This document shows, one piece after another, positions 17,196 to 26,521 of a DNA stretch of 64,000 nucleotides (the first letter of the stretch is position 1; every line of letters starts with the position of its first letter). The stretch is from Lacihabitans soyangensis (lineage in GTDB: Bacteria > Bacteroidota > Bacteroidia > Cytophagales > Spirosomataceae), in contig NZ_RJUF01000192.1 of the NCBI RefSeq assembly GCF_024343775.1, positions 1 to 64,000 of the forward strand. Reading direction: 5' to 3'. A program made the translations under genes and the position numbers. The notes below the pieces were generated by a model. It made no database searches and was not told the DNA's origin. It saw only the letters and a list, made by a program, of their open reading frames with translations.

Positions 17196-18061
17196 CTACT
17201 TCCCGTTTACGGTAAGTACTTCTATATCAAATATCAATGGGGTATAAGGCGGTATGGAACCACTTCCGTTGGTGCCATAACCTATAGAAGAAGGGAAAAT
17301 AATTCTAGCCTTTTCACCTTTTCTAAGTTTTGAAATCCCTCGGTAAATCCCGCTATGGCCGAAGAGGAGCCTATAACCACACCGAATGTTCCGCTATCAA
17401 AGCTGGTTTCATTTAGGAACATTCCGTTGTATTTCACAGTTACATTATCACCCGTTTTCAGAGAATCGTTAGTGGTTTTTGCATTCGTTCGAATAAAACG
17501 TAAGCCAGAGCTTGTTTTTTCGGTAACTGTTAGGCCTTTCTTTTTTACGTAATTATTGATTTTATCGTCCTCCGACAGCAAGTCTATTAGTTCTATTTCG
17601 GCCACGATAACTGCGTATTTCTCAATTCCAGCGGGAGGGTTTTCGTAGTAAGCCTGATAAGAAGGAATCAGGAATGTACCCTTTTCTCCTTCTTTTAACA
17701 GCAATAAGGCATATTTGAATCCGTCGAAAGCCTGAGTAGTGTAGAAATTGAACATGGCCGAGTCAGCGGCTGTTTTTTTTACGATTTCTTTGCCTTCAAT
17801 AGTTTTTAAAGAATAAGCCACATGCAAGTCATAAGCCGACGAAACGGCCAAGCCTGCACTGTTGGTTTTTGAGATGTTGTAATATATACCTGTAGACGCG
17901 TTTTTGGTAAGTGTCAAAGAGTTGGTCTGACCATATTCTACCATCTTCAACTCCTCGTTTTTTGCCAAAACGTCAAGGTCAGTTTCGACGTACTTTCCTA
18001 AACAAGAGGACAATAAAACACTTGATACTATTAAAACCGCGAACCTTTTCAATAAAAACAT
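17196..18061 (-). pseudogene. FKBP-type peptidyl-prolyl isomerase lipoprotein, frameshifted near the C-terminus
   Basis: The gene starts with a lipobox signal (SSVLLSSC, Cys20) and carries an N-terminal FKBP-like half and a C-terminal FKBP domain. The unshifted frame ends at 17282 as ...EGFQNLEKVKRLELFSLLL, which is not FKBP sequence. After one missing base near 17336-17339 the adjacent frame gives ISKLRKGEKARIIFPSSIGYG, then GSIPPYTPLIFDIEVL and a stop at 17196. That is the exact FKBP ending, nearly identical in pattern to the FKBP at 29694-30164. The intact tail suggests a very recent mutation or a sequencing error. It lies in tandem after the other FKBP gene. Confidence 0.85.
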
Positions 18062-18103
18062 TTCAAATACTATTTAAAAATAAAGAACGATAAACTCAAG
18101 TTA

Positions 18104-18940
18104 TTATTTCTTGATATCATTTAATGTAATATCAAAAACTAGAGGTGTGTTAGGAGGAATTGGACCACCACCTTGCTCACCATAGGCCAATGCCGAAGGA
18201 ATAACAAATGTGCTTTTGCCTCCTTTTTTCATTGTTTTCAGAGCAAGTTCCCAACCTGGAATCACTTTGCTTTGACCTAGTGGCACCTCAAAAGGCTGAC
18301 CATTTGACTGGTCGAATATTTTGCCATCCATAAACTTACCTACATATTCTACTACTACGGTTTGTCCATCTACTGGCGTTGCCCCGGCACCCACACTATT
18401 TTCTGTGTAGTATATTCCTTCGGCAGTTTTTAGAGCGTTTTTCATGCTTTTGGCCGCAAAATCCGCAATAGTTTTTGGTTCAAGAGATTTTTTATCTGCC
18501 AATTCTTTGTCAAATTCGGCTCTTGTTTGCACTTTGTGCATTTTCACGATAAACTTCAAATCGCTTCCTTTTGCAATTCCCGGCGAAAGTGGTTGTCCCA
18601 TTAGCTTAAACAATGAGTCAGCGTTTACTAACACCGTGGTGCTATCACCTTCGCCAATGTGATAAAGTGCATTCTCAAAAGAACCTTTAAACGCTCCTTT
18701 TTGAATAGGAACAATGAAGGCTTGTCCTTCTTTGTAACTGTCTTTAATCACAGAGTCAGTTGCGGTTTTGATAATTAAATCAAAAGAAATAATATCTCCG
18801 TCTTTACCAACTTTGCCCGATTTCCCTTTTTCGTGGATTTGCAATCTGTCACCGTCTTTGGTGGTGGTTACCTTGAACTTGTCACAAGAAACCAAGCCTA
18901 AAACAGCGAGGATTGTCAAAACGCTAAATGTAAATTTCAT
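18104..18940 (-). CDS. FKBP-type peptidyl-prolyl isomerase lipoprotein, two FKBP-like domains
   Basis: 278 aa with a lipobox (VLGLVSC, Cys19), so lipid-anchored in the envelope. Residues about 40-135 form a degenerate FKBP-like domain (GDIISFDLIIKT...GEGDSTTVLV). Residues about 185-278 form a complete one: GQTVVVEYVGKFMDGKIFDQS, PFEVPLGQSKVIPGWELAL, and ALAYGEQGGGPIPPNTPLVFDI. It probably assists proline isomerisation during folding of exported proteins. The frameshifted paralogue lies 42 bp downstream in the same direction. Confidence 0.93.
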   Translation of the reverse strand: MKFTFSVLTILAVLGLVSCDKFKVTTTKDGDRLQIHEKGKSGKVGKDGDIISFDLIIKTATDSVIKDSYKEGQAFIVPIQKGAFKGSFENALYHIGEGDSTTVLVNADSLFKLMGQPLSPGIAKGSDLKFIVKMHKVQTRAEFDKELADKKSLEPKTIADFAAKSMKNALKTAEGIYYTENSVGAGATPVDGQTVVVEYVGKFMDGKIFDQSNGQPFEVPLGQSKVIPGWELALKTMKKGGKSTFVIPSALAYGEQGGGPIPPNTPLVFDITLNDIKK

Positions 18941-18968
18941 CTGTTTGTATTTTATGATTATAAAAATG

Positions 18969-20015
18969 TTAATTTGGTTGTAATTCTAATTGAGATTTTA
19001 AATAAGGGAGCAAAGTTAAGAATTTTTGGACAGTTTCTTCAAGAGATAGATTTGACCTACCTCCGGCAGCATTTTTATGACCACCACCTTCGAAGTAATC
19101 TCGGGCTAAATCAGCCACCGAAAAATCATGGACAGATCTAAATGAAATCTTTATGAGTCCTTCTTTTTCAATAAAAATGGCAGACATTACTGAGCCCGCG
19201 ATGGACAAACCGTAATTTACAATTCCCTCGGTGTCGCCGTTTTTGGAATTGTATTTTTTTAATTCTTTTTCTGAGATAGAAGTATAGCAAACTCTGTACT
19301 CAGGCAAATAAGTCATTTTTTTGCTCAACACATAGCCAAGAAATTGGAGCTTCTCGAAATCGTTTTGGTCAAAAAGACTCCTATTTATAGATGAAGGTAC
19401 CACGCCTTTGGCCAAAAGTTTTCCCGCAATATTGTGCACTTCGGGCGTAGTGGCCGGATATTTAAAAGAGCCGGTGTCTGTCAAAAGGCCTGTATATAAG
19501 CATGTGGCTACATCAAGGTCAATCATAGACTCATGCCCTAGTTTAACAATCATTTGATATATAAGCTCGCAAGTGGACGAAGCGTGCTCGTTCCAATATA
19601 GTAAATCTCCAAAGCTTTCAGGTTGTTCGTGGTGGTCTATGATTATTTTCTTGGAAAAAGAATTCAAGACTGCGTCTTTCATATCTTTCATTCGAGAACC
19701 CGACGAAAAGTCTGTACAAAAAATTAAGTCTGCTTCGGCAATGAGTTCGTTGGCAAGTGCTTTGTTTTTATTATCATAAACCACGATAGCCGGAACACCA
19801 GGCATCCACGCTATGAAATCGGCATAATCTGTAGGGCTGATGAAAGTTACTTTCTCGATATCAAATTGTTTGAGATAGTTCCAAAGTCCCAAAGCCGAAC
19901 CAAAGGCATCGCCGTCAGGATTTTGGTGACTCGTGATTACAATATTTTTAGCTTTTTTGGTCCAATCTAAATATAAATCCAGCTTCTGTTTGTCGTCCGT
20001 AAAATACTCTACCAT
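18969..20015 (-). CDS. DHH/DHHA1-family phosphoesterase (NrnA-like)
   Basis: About 348 aa. The N-terminal DHH domain has HQNPDGDAFGSALGLWNYL (metal-binding DxD), CTDFSS and DHHEQPE. The C-terminal DHHA1 domain ends in GGGHKNAAGGRS. This is the pattern of the NrnA class, cytoplasmic enzymes that degrade short oligoribonucleotides and/or dephosphorylate 3'-phosphoadenosine 5'-phosphate. I take the ATG at 20015 (MVEYFTDD); the longer reading begins at a TTG four codons upstream. It is divergent from ndk. Confidence 0.92.
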   Translation of the reverse strand: MVEYFTDDKQKLDLYLDWTKKAKNIVITSHQNPDGDAFGSALGLWNYLKQFDIEKVTFISPTDYADFIAWMPGVPAIVVYDNKNKALANELIAEADLIFCTDFSSGSRMKDMKDAVLNSFSKKIIIDHHEQPESFGDLLYWNEHASSTCELIYQMIVKLGHESMIDLDVATCLYTGLLTDTGSFKYPATTPEVHNIAGKLLAKGVVPSSINRSLFDQNDFEKLQFLGYVLSKKMTYLPEYRVCYTSISEKELKKYNSKNGDTEGIVNYGLSIAGSVMSAIFIEKEGLIKISFRSVHDFSVADLARDYFEGGGHKNAAGGRSNLSLEETVQKFLTLLPYLKSQLELQPN

Positions 20016-20087
20016 ATTATTTTTCAATTCGTTCGCAATTTACGAAGCTATTTCTTTAAAAACTCTAGTTGCTACAAATAATAGAAC

Positions 20088-20120
20088 TTGTAAAAACACA
20101 GCTAAAATGTATTATTTTTG
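20088..20120 (+). promoter_or_regulatory. Promoter of ndk
   Basis: TTG at 20088-20090 and TATTTTTG at 20113-20120 are 22 bp apart and match the Bacteroidetes -33/-7 consensus, 18 bp before the ndk ATG. Confidence 0.5.
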
Positions 20121-20137
20121 CAAAAAAATAAATTAAC

Positions 20138-20557
20138 ATGCCGAATAATAGAACATACTCCATGGTAAAACCACACGCGGTGGCAGATAACCATGTAGGA
20201 GGAATTTTGAAAATGATAGAAGAGGGTGGATTTAGAATTGTGGCCCTGAAAAAAACGCAACTGACAGCAGCTCAGGCTGGAAAATTTTATGAAGTTCATG
20301 CCGAGCGTCCTTTTTACGGTGAACTGTGCCAAATGATGTCTGAAGGTCCTATCGTAGCTATGATTTTGGAAAAGGAAAATGCCGTTGCAGACTTCAGAGC
20401 CTTGATAGGTTCTACAGACCCAGCAGAGGCAGCTGAAGGAACAGTAAGAAAAGCCTACGCCAAATCAAAAGGTGAAAACGCTGTTCACGGTTCGGACTCT
20501 GACGAAAATGCGGCTATAGAAAGTGCGTTTTTCTTTAGTGGATTAGAGAGATATTAA
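20138..20557 (+). CDS. ndk: Nucleoside diphosphate kinase
   Basis: 139 aa, the normal length. It transfers phosphate between nucleoside triphosphates and diphosphates through a phosphohistidine. The N-terminus [17 protein letters not shown] matches the family start (usually MVKPDAV). The active-site segment [12 protein letters not shown] holds the catalytic histidine. A strong terminator follows. Confidence 0.97.
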   Translation: MPNNRTYSMVKPHAVADNHVGGILKMIEEGGFRIVALKKTQLTAAQAGKFYEVHAERPFYGELCQMMSEGPIVAMILEKENAVADFRALIGSTDPAEAAEGTVRKAYAKSKGENAVHGSDSDENAAIESAFFFSGLERY

Positions 20558-20576
20558 AATTTTAGGAAATATCAGA

Positions 20577-20612
20577 AAATGGCATCTTTGTACACTAGAG
20601 ATGCCATTTTTT
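20577..20612 (+). terminator. Terminator of ndk
   Basis: AAATGGCATCT (20577-20587) pairs with AGATGCCATTT (20599-20609), followed by further T. It lies 20 bp after the ndk stop. Confidence 0.9.
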
Positions 20613-20630
20613 ATGAATAAATGATTCAAG

Positions 20631-22145
20631 ATGAGACTTTTATTGTGTTTCGGGTTGGTTTTTTTACTTATTTCATGTGGCGAAACGGTTACTAAAAAAG
20701 AGTATCAAGCTCCCGATAAGAAATGGGGAGAGCTTTTTGTGGAGGTTCAAAAACAAAAAATCTTTGAGGATTCTAAAGTTTTTGCCGATGCCACTCCAAA
20801 GTTTAAGGCAGACAGTATTTTGCTAAAATTTGAAAAGCAAATGTCAACAGAAGGATTTGATTTAAAGAAATTTGTAATCGAAAATTTCAATTTGCCGAAC
20901 TATGCTTTTGACGAAAAAAAGTCGACCTTAGACTTTGAGAAATACCTTGAAACCACCTTATTGTCACTAAAAAGAGAGCCAAATGATGACAATGGTTCAC
21001 TTATTCCGACCCGAAAAAACTACTTTGTTGGAGGAGGTAAATTCGAAGAGTCAAATTATTTCCGTAGTTATGTGATAATAAGAGCTTTACAGTCAATAAA
21101 GGAAGATACACTGGCCGTAAATCAGGCTATAAACAATGCCCAATTTATCCAAGATTTTGGACATGTGCCTGCAGGAAATCGAACTTATTATATGTCGAGA
21201 AGCAATCCGCCAGTGTTTGCATTGATGATAAAAAAACTTGCCGAAAAGGACCCTAAACAATTGGAGATTTTTGGTACACAACTTATGCGGGAATACCAAT
21301 ATTGGATGTCTTCGGAGTCAAAGGAAGAAGTTTCGAAACAAAAAGAAGCACAAGGTAGGGGCGAAAAGTCGTTTCAAAAAGTAGCATTTTTGCCCAACAA
21401 TAATCTTTTGAATAGATATTACGACAAGGAAAATGTTCCAATGGCTGAAATTTCTATTTCAGGAAAAACCACAAAGGGTTTTTACGAAAACCTGCGAGCA
21501 ACTCATGAATCCGAATGGACCGAAGGGAAAAGATGGCTTTCAAATTCCGGTCTTACCCAAACCGCCGATATTTTACCAGTTGAGCTGAATGCCCTCTTAT
21601 ATTTCATGGAAACTACTTTGAGCGAGGTATATAAAGCCAAAGGAAAAGATGATTATGCGAAAAGCTTTGCTTTGTTAGCCGAAAAACGAAAAGCTATTTT
21701 CAACGAATATTTTTGGAACGAAAGCAAGGGTTTTTATTTTGATTATGATTTCATGACTCAAAAACAAAGGGAATCTTCAACTTTGGCGGGTGTTTTTCCG
21801 CTTTTGGTCGGGTTGTCAGATCAGAAACAAGCTGATAAGGTAGCTCAAAAACTTGAGAAGGACTTTTTGAAAACAGCGGGATTGGTAAATGAGTTAAATG
21901 GCTCAGAAATAGGCACTGCCGAGTTTCAGTTTTTTGCCATAGAAGCTCTAAAAAAGTACGGTAAAGCGGATTTAGCTCAAAAAATTAAAGACAAATGGTT
22001 GAAAACCAATCGAGAATATTTTGCAAAATTTGGGAAGATTGAGAGCAATTATAATTTACTTGAACCTTTAAGCCCACAAAAAAACTCCCATCAACAAAGA
22101 ATTGACGGGAGCTTAAGTGTTTTACTAATACTTTTGAAGGAGTGA
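20631..22145 (+). CDS. Trehalase-family (GH37-like) lipoprotein with a degraded active site
   Basis: 504 aa with a lipobox (LLISC, Cys16). The family is recognisable from GHVPAGNRTYYMSRSNPP (usually G.IPNGNRSYYLSRSQPP), the GGGKFEESNYFRSY segment at 134-147, LNALLYFMET, and the (alpha/alpha)6-barrel length. The usual catalytic features are missing. Signature 1 (PGGRFREXYXWDSY) has lost its W-D pair to F-R. The ESGWDFSSRW segment with the acid Asp reads ESEWTEGKRW, so Thr297 replaces it. The QWDxPNGW signature is absent, and so is the C-terminal GGGGEY..Q.GFGWTNG block with the base Glu. It is probably not a working trehalase and may be a binding protein or act differently. The next gene is convergent. 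Confidence 0.8.
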   Translation: MRLLLCFGLVFLLISCGETVTKKEYQAPDKKWGELFVEVQKQKIFEDSKVFADATPKFKADSILLKFEKQMSTEGFDLKKFVIENFNLPNYAFDEKKSTLDFEKYLETTLLSLKREPNDDNGSLIPTRKNYFVGGGKFEESNYFRSYVIIRALQSIKEDTLAVNQAINNAQFIQDFGHVPAGNRTYYMSRSNPPVFALMIKKLAEKDPKQLEIFGTQLMREYQYWMSSESKEEVSKQKEAQGRGEKSFQKVAFLPNNNLLNRYYDKENVPMAEISISGKTTKGFYENLRATHESEWTEGKRWLSNSGLTQTADILPVELNALLYFMETTLSEVYKAKGKDDYAKSFALLAEKRKAIFNEYFWNESKGFYFDYDFMTQKQRESSTLAGVFPLLVGLSDQKQADKVAQKLEKDFLKTAGLVNELNGSEIGTAEFQFFAIEALKKYGKADLAQKIKDKWLKTNREYFAKFGKIESNYNLLEPLSPQKNSHQQRIDGSLSVLLILLKE

Positions 22146-22787
22146 TTAACGCAAATCCACCACTTCCACTCCGGGATATTTTGCCTTGTCGAAAGTGAAA
22201 AGGGCATCGGCTGCAGGTACGTTTGGCACAAATTTGTCGATTCTAAAAACCGTCTTTTTACCAGATTTATCCCAAACTTTCCAAGTTTTTATACTCTTAT
22301 CGCTCTTGTTTACAGATATTTGTATTTTGGCCACATTAGACTTGCCTGATGTTGGCGAGAGCTCAACTACTTCGTATGATGCTGCTCCTTCTTTCTTTTC
22401 TTCTTTGAAAATGTACTTATAGCCTTTTTTGTAGATACTATATATTTTGGTAGGAGAAAAATCGCTGTCATCGTTAGGGTTGAAGTCCGAAATATTCACT
22501 TCATTGGTTTCCTTAACATATGTATAAATGTCTTTACCGTTGTTGAATATCTCCTGTCCTGCGGTTTTTAGCTTGAATTTATTGCCTTTTACGGTAACAT
22601 TTCCAGTAAAAACATTGCTGAGCTTCATGTTGGCACCCTCTACACCATAAGTAAAGTTGGCGTTGAAAGTCTTCAGAGCTTTATATTTTGCACTCATGGC
22701 GTCTAATATGGCCTCGGCTTTTTTGTCTTGTGCCATAGCACTCCATACAAAAAACAGTGCTGTTATTATCAAAAATCCTTTTTTCAT
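22146..22787 (-). CDS. lolA: LolA-family outer-membrane lipoprotein carrier-like protein
   Basis: 213 aa with a signal peptide (cut after AMAQ). The mature start AEAILDAMSAKYKALKTFNANFTYG is the typical LolA opening. It continues with a GNVTVKGNKFKLKTAGQEIFNNGKDIYTYV half-barrel and an FVPNVPAADALFTFDKAKYPGVEVVDLR end. LolA shuttles lipoproteins across the periplasm. Bacteroidetes have several LolA-like proteins, so the assignment to the canonical carrier is probable, not certain. It lies 72 bp downstream of ftsK in the same direction, an arrangement often seen in this phylum. Confidence 0.88.
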   Translation of the reverse strand: MKKGFLIITALFFVWSAMAQDKKAEAILDAMSAKYKALKTFNANFTYGVEGANMKLSNVFTGNVTVKGNKFKLKTAGQEIFNNGKDIYTYVKETNEVNISDFNPNDDSDFSPTKIYSIYKKGYKYIFKEEKKEGAASYEVVELSPTSGKSNVAKIQISVNKSDKSIKTWKVWDKSGKKTVFRIDKFVPNVPAADALFTFDKAKYPGVEVVDLR

Positions 22788-22858
22788 TATTGTTTGGTAT
22801 GTTTATAGGTTAGACTCATTCTAAAGCCGATAGTTTATTTCAACTTACGTAAATCAAA

Positions 22859-25342
22859 TTAGCTTCGCTGCAAATTTCGTAAAATTTCTTCTAAATGTTC
22901 TAAATCTTTAATCAAAACTTCTCTGGCTTTGCTACCCTCAAAAGGCCCTACAATTCCAGCTCCTTCAAGCTGGTCAATGATACGCCCAGCACGGTTGTAG
23001 CCCAGCTTCATTTTTCGCTGAATGAGTGAAGTGCTTCCTTGCTGATGAATAACCAATAACCTGGCGGCATCATCAAACAATGGATCAAGCTCTTTCGGGT
23101 CAAAATCCAAGGCGTCTGGTTCGTCATCGCCATAGAATTCGGGTAGCAGGTAGGCCGATTCAAAGGCTCTTTGCTCGCCAATATATTCACAGATACTTTC
23201 TACTTCTGGGGTATCTACAAACGGGCATTGGATACGGATAATCTCTGAACCCGTTGATAGCAACATGTCTCCGTTTCCTACCAATTGCTCCGCTCCACCG
23301 GTATCCATAATGGTTCTAGAGTCTACTTTGGCAGTAACTTTGAAAGAAAGCCTTGCAGGGAAGTTGGCTTTTATTAGACCCGTAATTACGTTTACCGAAG
23401 GTCTCTGTGTAGCCACAATCAAGTGAATACCAATGGCCCTGGCCAACTGTGCCAAACGGGCAATGGGTTGCTCGACCTCTTTCCCAGCCGTCATCATTAA
23501 GTCGGCCAATTCGTCAATTACCAACACGATGTATGGTAAAAATTTGTGCCCTTTCTCAGGATTTAGTCTGCGTTTGATAAACTTGGCGTTGTATTCTTTT
23601 ATATTCCTTACCCCTGCATCTTTCAAAAGATTGTATCGGTTGTCCATCTCGATACACAATGAATTAAGTGTATTGATAACCTTCTTGGTGTCCGTAATGA
23701 TGGCTTCTTCTGCATTTGGTAGCATGGCTAAAAAATGCCTTTCTATTTTGTTGAAAAGCGTAAGTTCCACTTTCTTAGGGTCTACCAATATGAATTTTAC
23801 TTCCGATGGATGTTTTTTGTAAAGAAGTGAGGTAAGAATAACGTTCAAACCGACAGACTTTCCTTGTCCCGTGGCCCCGGCCATCAATAAGTGAGGCATT
23901 TTAGCCAAGTCAGCAATGAATATTTCGTTTGATATGGTTTTGCCTAAAATAATGGGCAATTCATAACCCGACTTTTGAAATTTATCAGAGGCCAAAACCG
24001 ATTTTATCGAAACCATTTCTCGGTTTTTGTTCGGTACTTCTATACCAATTGTGCCTTTTCCGGGCATAGGGGCAATGATACGAATGCCCAAAGCTGCAAG
24101 GTTCAGAGCAATATCGTCTTCAAGGTTTTTGATTTTAGAAATTCTCACGCCGGCTTCGGGTACAATTTCATAAAGCGTAACTGTAGGTCCGATAGTGGCT
24201 TTTATGGAAGCAATACCAATTGCAAAATTGTTAATGGTCTCCACAATCTTGTTTTTGTTGGCTTCGAGTTCTTCGTTGCTCACCTTTGGGCCATTGTTGC
24301 CATAATCCAACAACAGCGAAAGTGGCGGATATTGATAATTTGAAAGGTCGAGTTTGGGGTCATATTCTCCAAATTCTTTCAATAGTTCATCAGAATCTTC
24401 TTCTAATTGAATTTTTGACAAAATACTATCTTTGATTTCTTCCACAGAAGTTTTTTCCTCCTCTGGAGCTTCTACCGTAAAAGCTATATTTCCACCCTTA
24501 AAAGGTTCCTTTGCTAAGGAAGAAGGCTCAAAAACCACTTCTTTTTCATCGTTACTAACTGTTGACTCGGCTTTTTGATTCGGTTTTATTTTATCAAAAA
24601 ACTTATCGGCTAGCGAAGTTGACTTTGCATCTTCTTCATGGTCCTCAATTTCCTCAAAATCCTCTTCATCGTCATTTCCGAAGGTAAACTTTCTCTTTTT
24701 TGGGAAATACCTACTCAAAACATAGTCGTCGATTTTGGTAAATCCATGAAAAAACACCAACCAAATAAATAAAGATAACAGAATAACCAAGATGCCGCCA
24801 TAGCCAAACATGGCAAAAAGGAATTCATTGGTATGATAACCCAAGTTGCCAGTAAGTGTAAGTGTTTTTATTTCAAACACATAAACAAAATAGCCAAAGA
24901 AAATAGAAATAAAAAACAAGTAGAAAACCGAGCCAATGGTGTATCTGTTGAGGTTAAAACGGAACAAATCTTCCTTAAAAACAAGACGAAAACCCGAGAA
25001 AAAGATAATAGGAATTAGCAAAAACGCCGAAATACCGAACCAGATATAAATAAACCAGTGGGCGATATTCGCTCCAAACCAGCCCAGGGTGTTATTGGTT
25101 TTTTTGTCCAGTTTGGATATCACATTTTCCATACTTTCTTGCAGCACGTCTTGGTCGGCCGATCCCGTGAAAACATAAGATACAAATGCTATCAACAAAA
25201 AGACCGACAACAAAATAAGGAAAACCCCAGCTATAAATGGCAACTGGCCATTTTGAGGTATAATATTTCCCGGAATTGGGGAAGACGGACGCTTTTCAGA
25301 CGGCTTGGTGGCCTTCTTTTTAGCTCGAAAAGAATTGGACAT
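22859..25342 (-). CDS. ftsK: DNA translocase FtsK/SpoIIIE
   Basis: About 827 aa. Four hydrophobic segments lie near the start (FIAGVFLILLSVFLLIAFVS; WFIYIWFGISAFLLIPIIFF; TIGSVFYLFFISIFFGYFVY; GGILVILLSLFIWLVFF). An acidic linker follows, then the RecA-like motor with Walker A GATGQGKSVGLN and Walker B IVLVIDELADLMM. A C-terminal winged-helix gamma domain follows (SLIQRKMKLGYNRAGRIIDQLE). It pumps chromosome ends through the division septum and anchors there. I use the ATG at 25342 (MSNSFRAKKKATKPSEK), because the 42 residues upstream of it do not look like FtsK. Confidence 0.96.
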   Translation of the reverse strand: MSNSFRAKKKATKPSEKRPSSPIPGNIIPQNGQLPFIAGVFLILLSVFLLIAFVSYVFTGSADQDVLQESMENVISKLDKKTNNTLGWFGANIAHWFIYIWFGISAFLLIPIIFFSGFRLVFKEDLFRFNLNRYTIGSVFYLFFISIFFGYFVYVFEIKTLTLTGNLGYHTNEFLFAMFGYGGILVILLSLFIWLVFFHGFTKIDDYVLSRYFPKKRKFTFGNDDEEDFEEIEDHEEDAKSTSLADKFFDKIKPNQKAESTVSNDEKEVVFEPSSLAKEPFKGGNIAFTVEAPEEEKTSVEEIKDSILSKIQLEEDSDELLKEFGEYDPKLDLSNYQYPPLSLLLDYGNNGPKVSNEELEANKNKIVETINNFAIGIASIKATIGPTVTLYEIVPEAGVRISKIKNLEDDIALNLAALGIRIIAPMPGKGTIGIEVPNKNREMVSIKSVLASDKFQKSGYELPIILGKTISNEIFIADLAKMPHLLMAGATGQGKSVGLNVILTSLLYKKHPSEVKFILVDPKKVELTLFNKIERHFLAMLPNAEEAIITDTKKVINTLNSLCIEMDNRYNLLKDAGVRNIKEYNAKFIKRRLNPEKGHKFLPYIVLVIDELADLMMTAGKEVEQPIARLAQLARAIGIHLIVATQRPSVNVITGLIKANFPARLSFKVTAKVDSRTIMDTGGAEQLVGNGDMLLSTGSEIIRIQCPFVDTPEVESICEYIGEQRAFESAYLLPEFYGDDEPDALDFDPKELDPLFDDAARLLVIHQQGSTSLIQRKMKLGYNRAGRIIDQLEGAGIVGPFEGSKAREVLIKDLEHLEEILRNLQRS

Positions 25343-25639
25343 CGTAGTATTTTTATGGGAAAGCGAATGTTCAACAAAATTAAAACATTTTAAACGAACA
25401 TCAGCTAAACTTCTTTTTCTTTTTGGGTAAAATTTGTTTAAAACTAAGTATAATAATCTGAATGTCACAAAAGACTTTGAACTAAATAATTATCAATCAG
25501 ATTTTTGTGATGCACAGTTTCCACCTGATATTTTTAAATTACGGCAAGGTTTAAAGAATAAATCTAGGCTTGGTCATTATTAATTTTTTTTATTAAAACC
25601 TATTGACTAAATTTATTGGACAATATTCAACCATAAAAA
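25343..25639. other. Divergent intergenic region between ftsK and the ThuA-like gene
   Basis: About 297 bp of AT-rich DNA that must hold two divergent promoters. I saw no RNA gene, hairpin or clear TAnnTTTG box. Confidence 0.4.
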
Positions 25640-26494
25640 ATGCAGAAATTAATCCTTCTTTTTGGGCTATTCATTGGCCTATCATTTTCAGAAAATTTGT
25701 TGGCTCAAAAAAAACCTTTGATTGTGTTCGTTTGTGGCGATCATGAGTACAGTGGCGAAGAAACCTTACCCATTTTGGCGAAAGAATTGGAGAAAAACTA
25801 TGGTTTTGACGTAAAAGTTTTAAAATCGTATCCCAATCAAAACGCTGAAAAAAATATACCAGGTTTAGAAATTTTGAAAGAGGCTGATTTGGCAGTTTTT
25901 TATTTGCGTTGGAGGCAGTTGGTTCCCGAACAACTCGCAATGATTGATGATTATTTGAAATCAGGCAAACCGATAATGGGTTTTAGAACCACAACCCATG
26001 CTTTTAATTTCCCGAAGGGTCATGAGTCAGAAAAATGGAATGCATTTGGGGAGTTTGCTCTTAACTCACCTCCAGGATGGGGTGGTAAAGCGGCCCACAC
26101 GCATTATGGACACAACAGCACCACTGATGTTTCTGTAATTCCGAAGGCAAAAAAACACCCTATTCTTAAGGGTGTATCTCCAAATTTTCATGTTAGTTCG
26201 TGGTTATATAGAGTTTTGCCTGACTATCCAACCAAAGGTTCGGAATGGCTTTTAATGGGCAAATCAGTTAATCCAGACAAAGCGGCCATCGATAATCCAG
26301 TGGCTTGGGTTGGAACAAATTCTTTCGGTGCCAAAGTTTTCACTACTACGCTCGGTCATCCAGAAGATTTTTCAGTCGAAGCATTTCAAAGGCTGCTAAT
26401 CAACGCCATTCACTGGGAACTTGGGCTTAGAGTACCTAAAAAATGGAAAGGAAAAATAGATATCAATGTGCCTTATAGAGGCATGGTTAATTAA
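25640..26494 (+). CDS. Secreted ThuA-like domain protein
   Basis: 284 aa with a signal peptide (cut after LLAQ). The core KKPLIVFVCGDHEYSGEETLPILAKEL is the opening strand of a ThuA-like, class-I glutamine-amidotransferase-like fold. ADLAVFYLRWRQL, GKPIMGFRTTTHAFN and VFTTTLGHPEDFSVEAFQRLLINAIHWELG are also typical. ThuA-like proteins of Bacteroidetes and Planctomycetes accompany sugar-oxidising or haem-binding proteins, as here. The catalytic role is not established. The next gene starts 27 bp downstream, so the two are probably co-transcribed. Confidence 0.85.
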   Translation: MQKLILLFGLFIGLSFSENLLAQKKPLIVFVCGDHEYSGEETLPILAKELEKNYGFDVKVLKSYPNQNAEKNIPGLEILKEADLAVFYLRWRQLVPEQLAMIDDYLKSGKPIMGFRTTTHAFNFPKGHESEKWNAFGEFALNSPPGWGGKAAHTHYGHNSTTDVSVIPKAKKHPILKGVSPNFHVSSWLYRVLPDYPTKGSEWLLMGKSVNPDKAAIDNPVAWVGTNSFGAKVFTTTLGHPEDFSVEAFQRLLINAIHWELGLRVPKKWKGKIDINVPYRGMVN

Positions 26495-26521
26495 TGTTTC
26501 AAAATATTATCAATTTATATC

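Noticed and set aside
25343-25468. 42-residue N-terminal extension of FtsK
   Set aside because: It does not resemble FtsK, and the ATG at 25342 gives a standard N-terminus.
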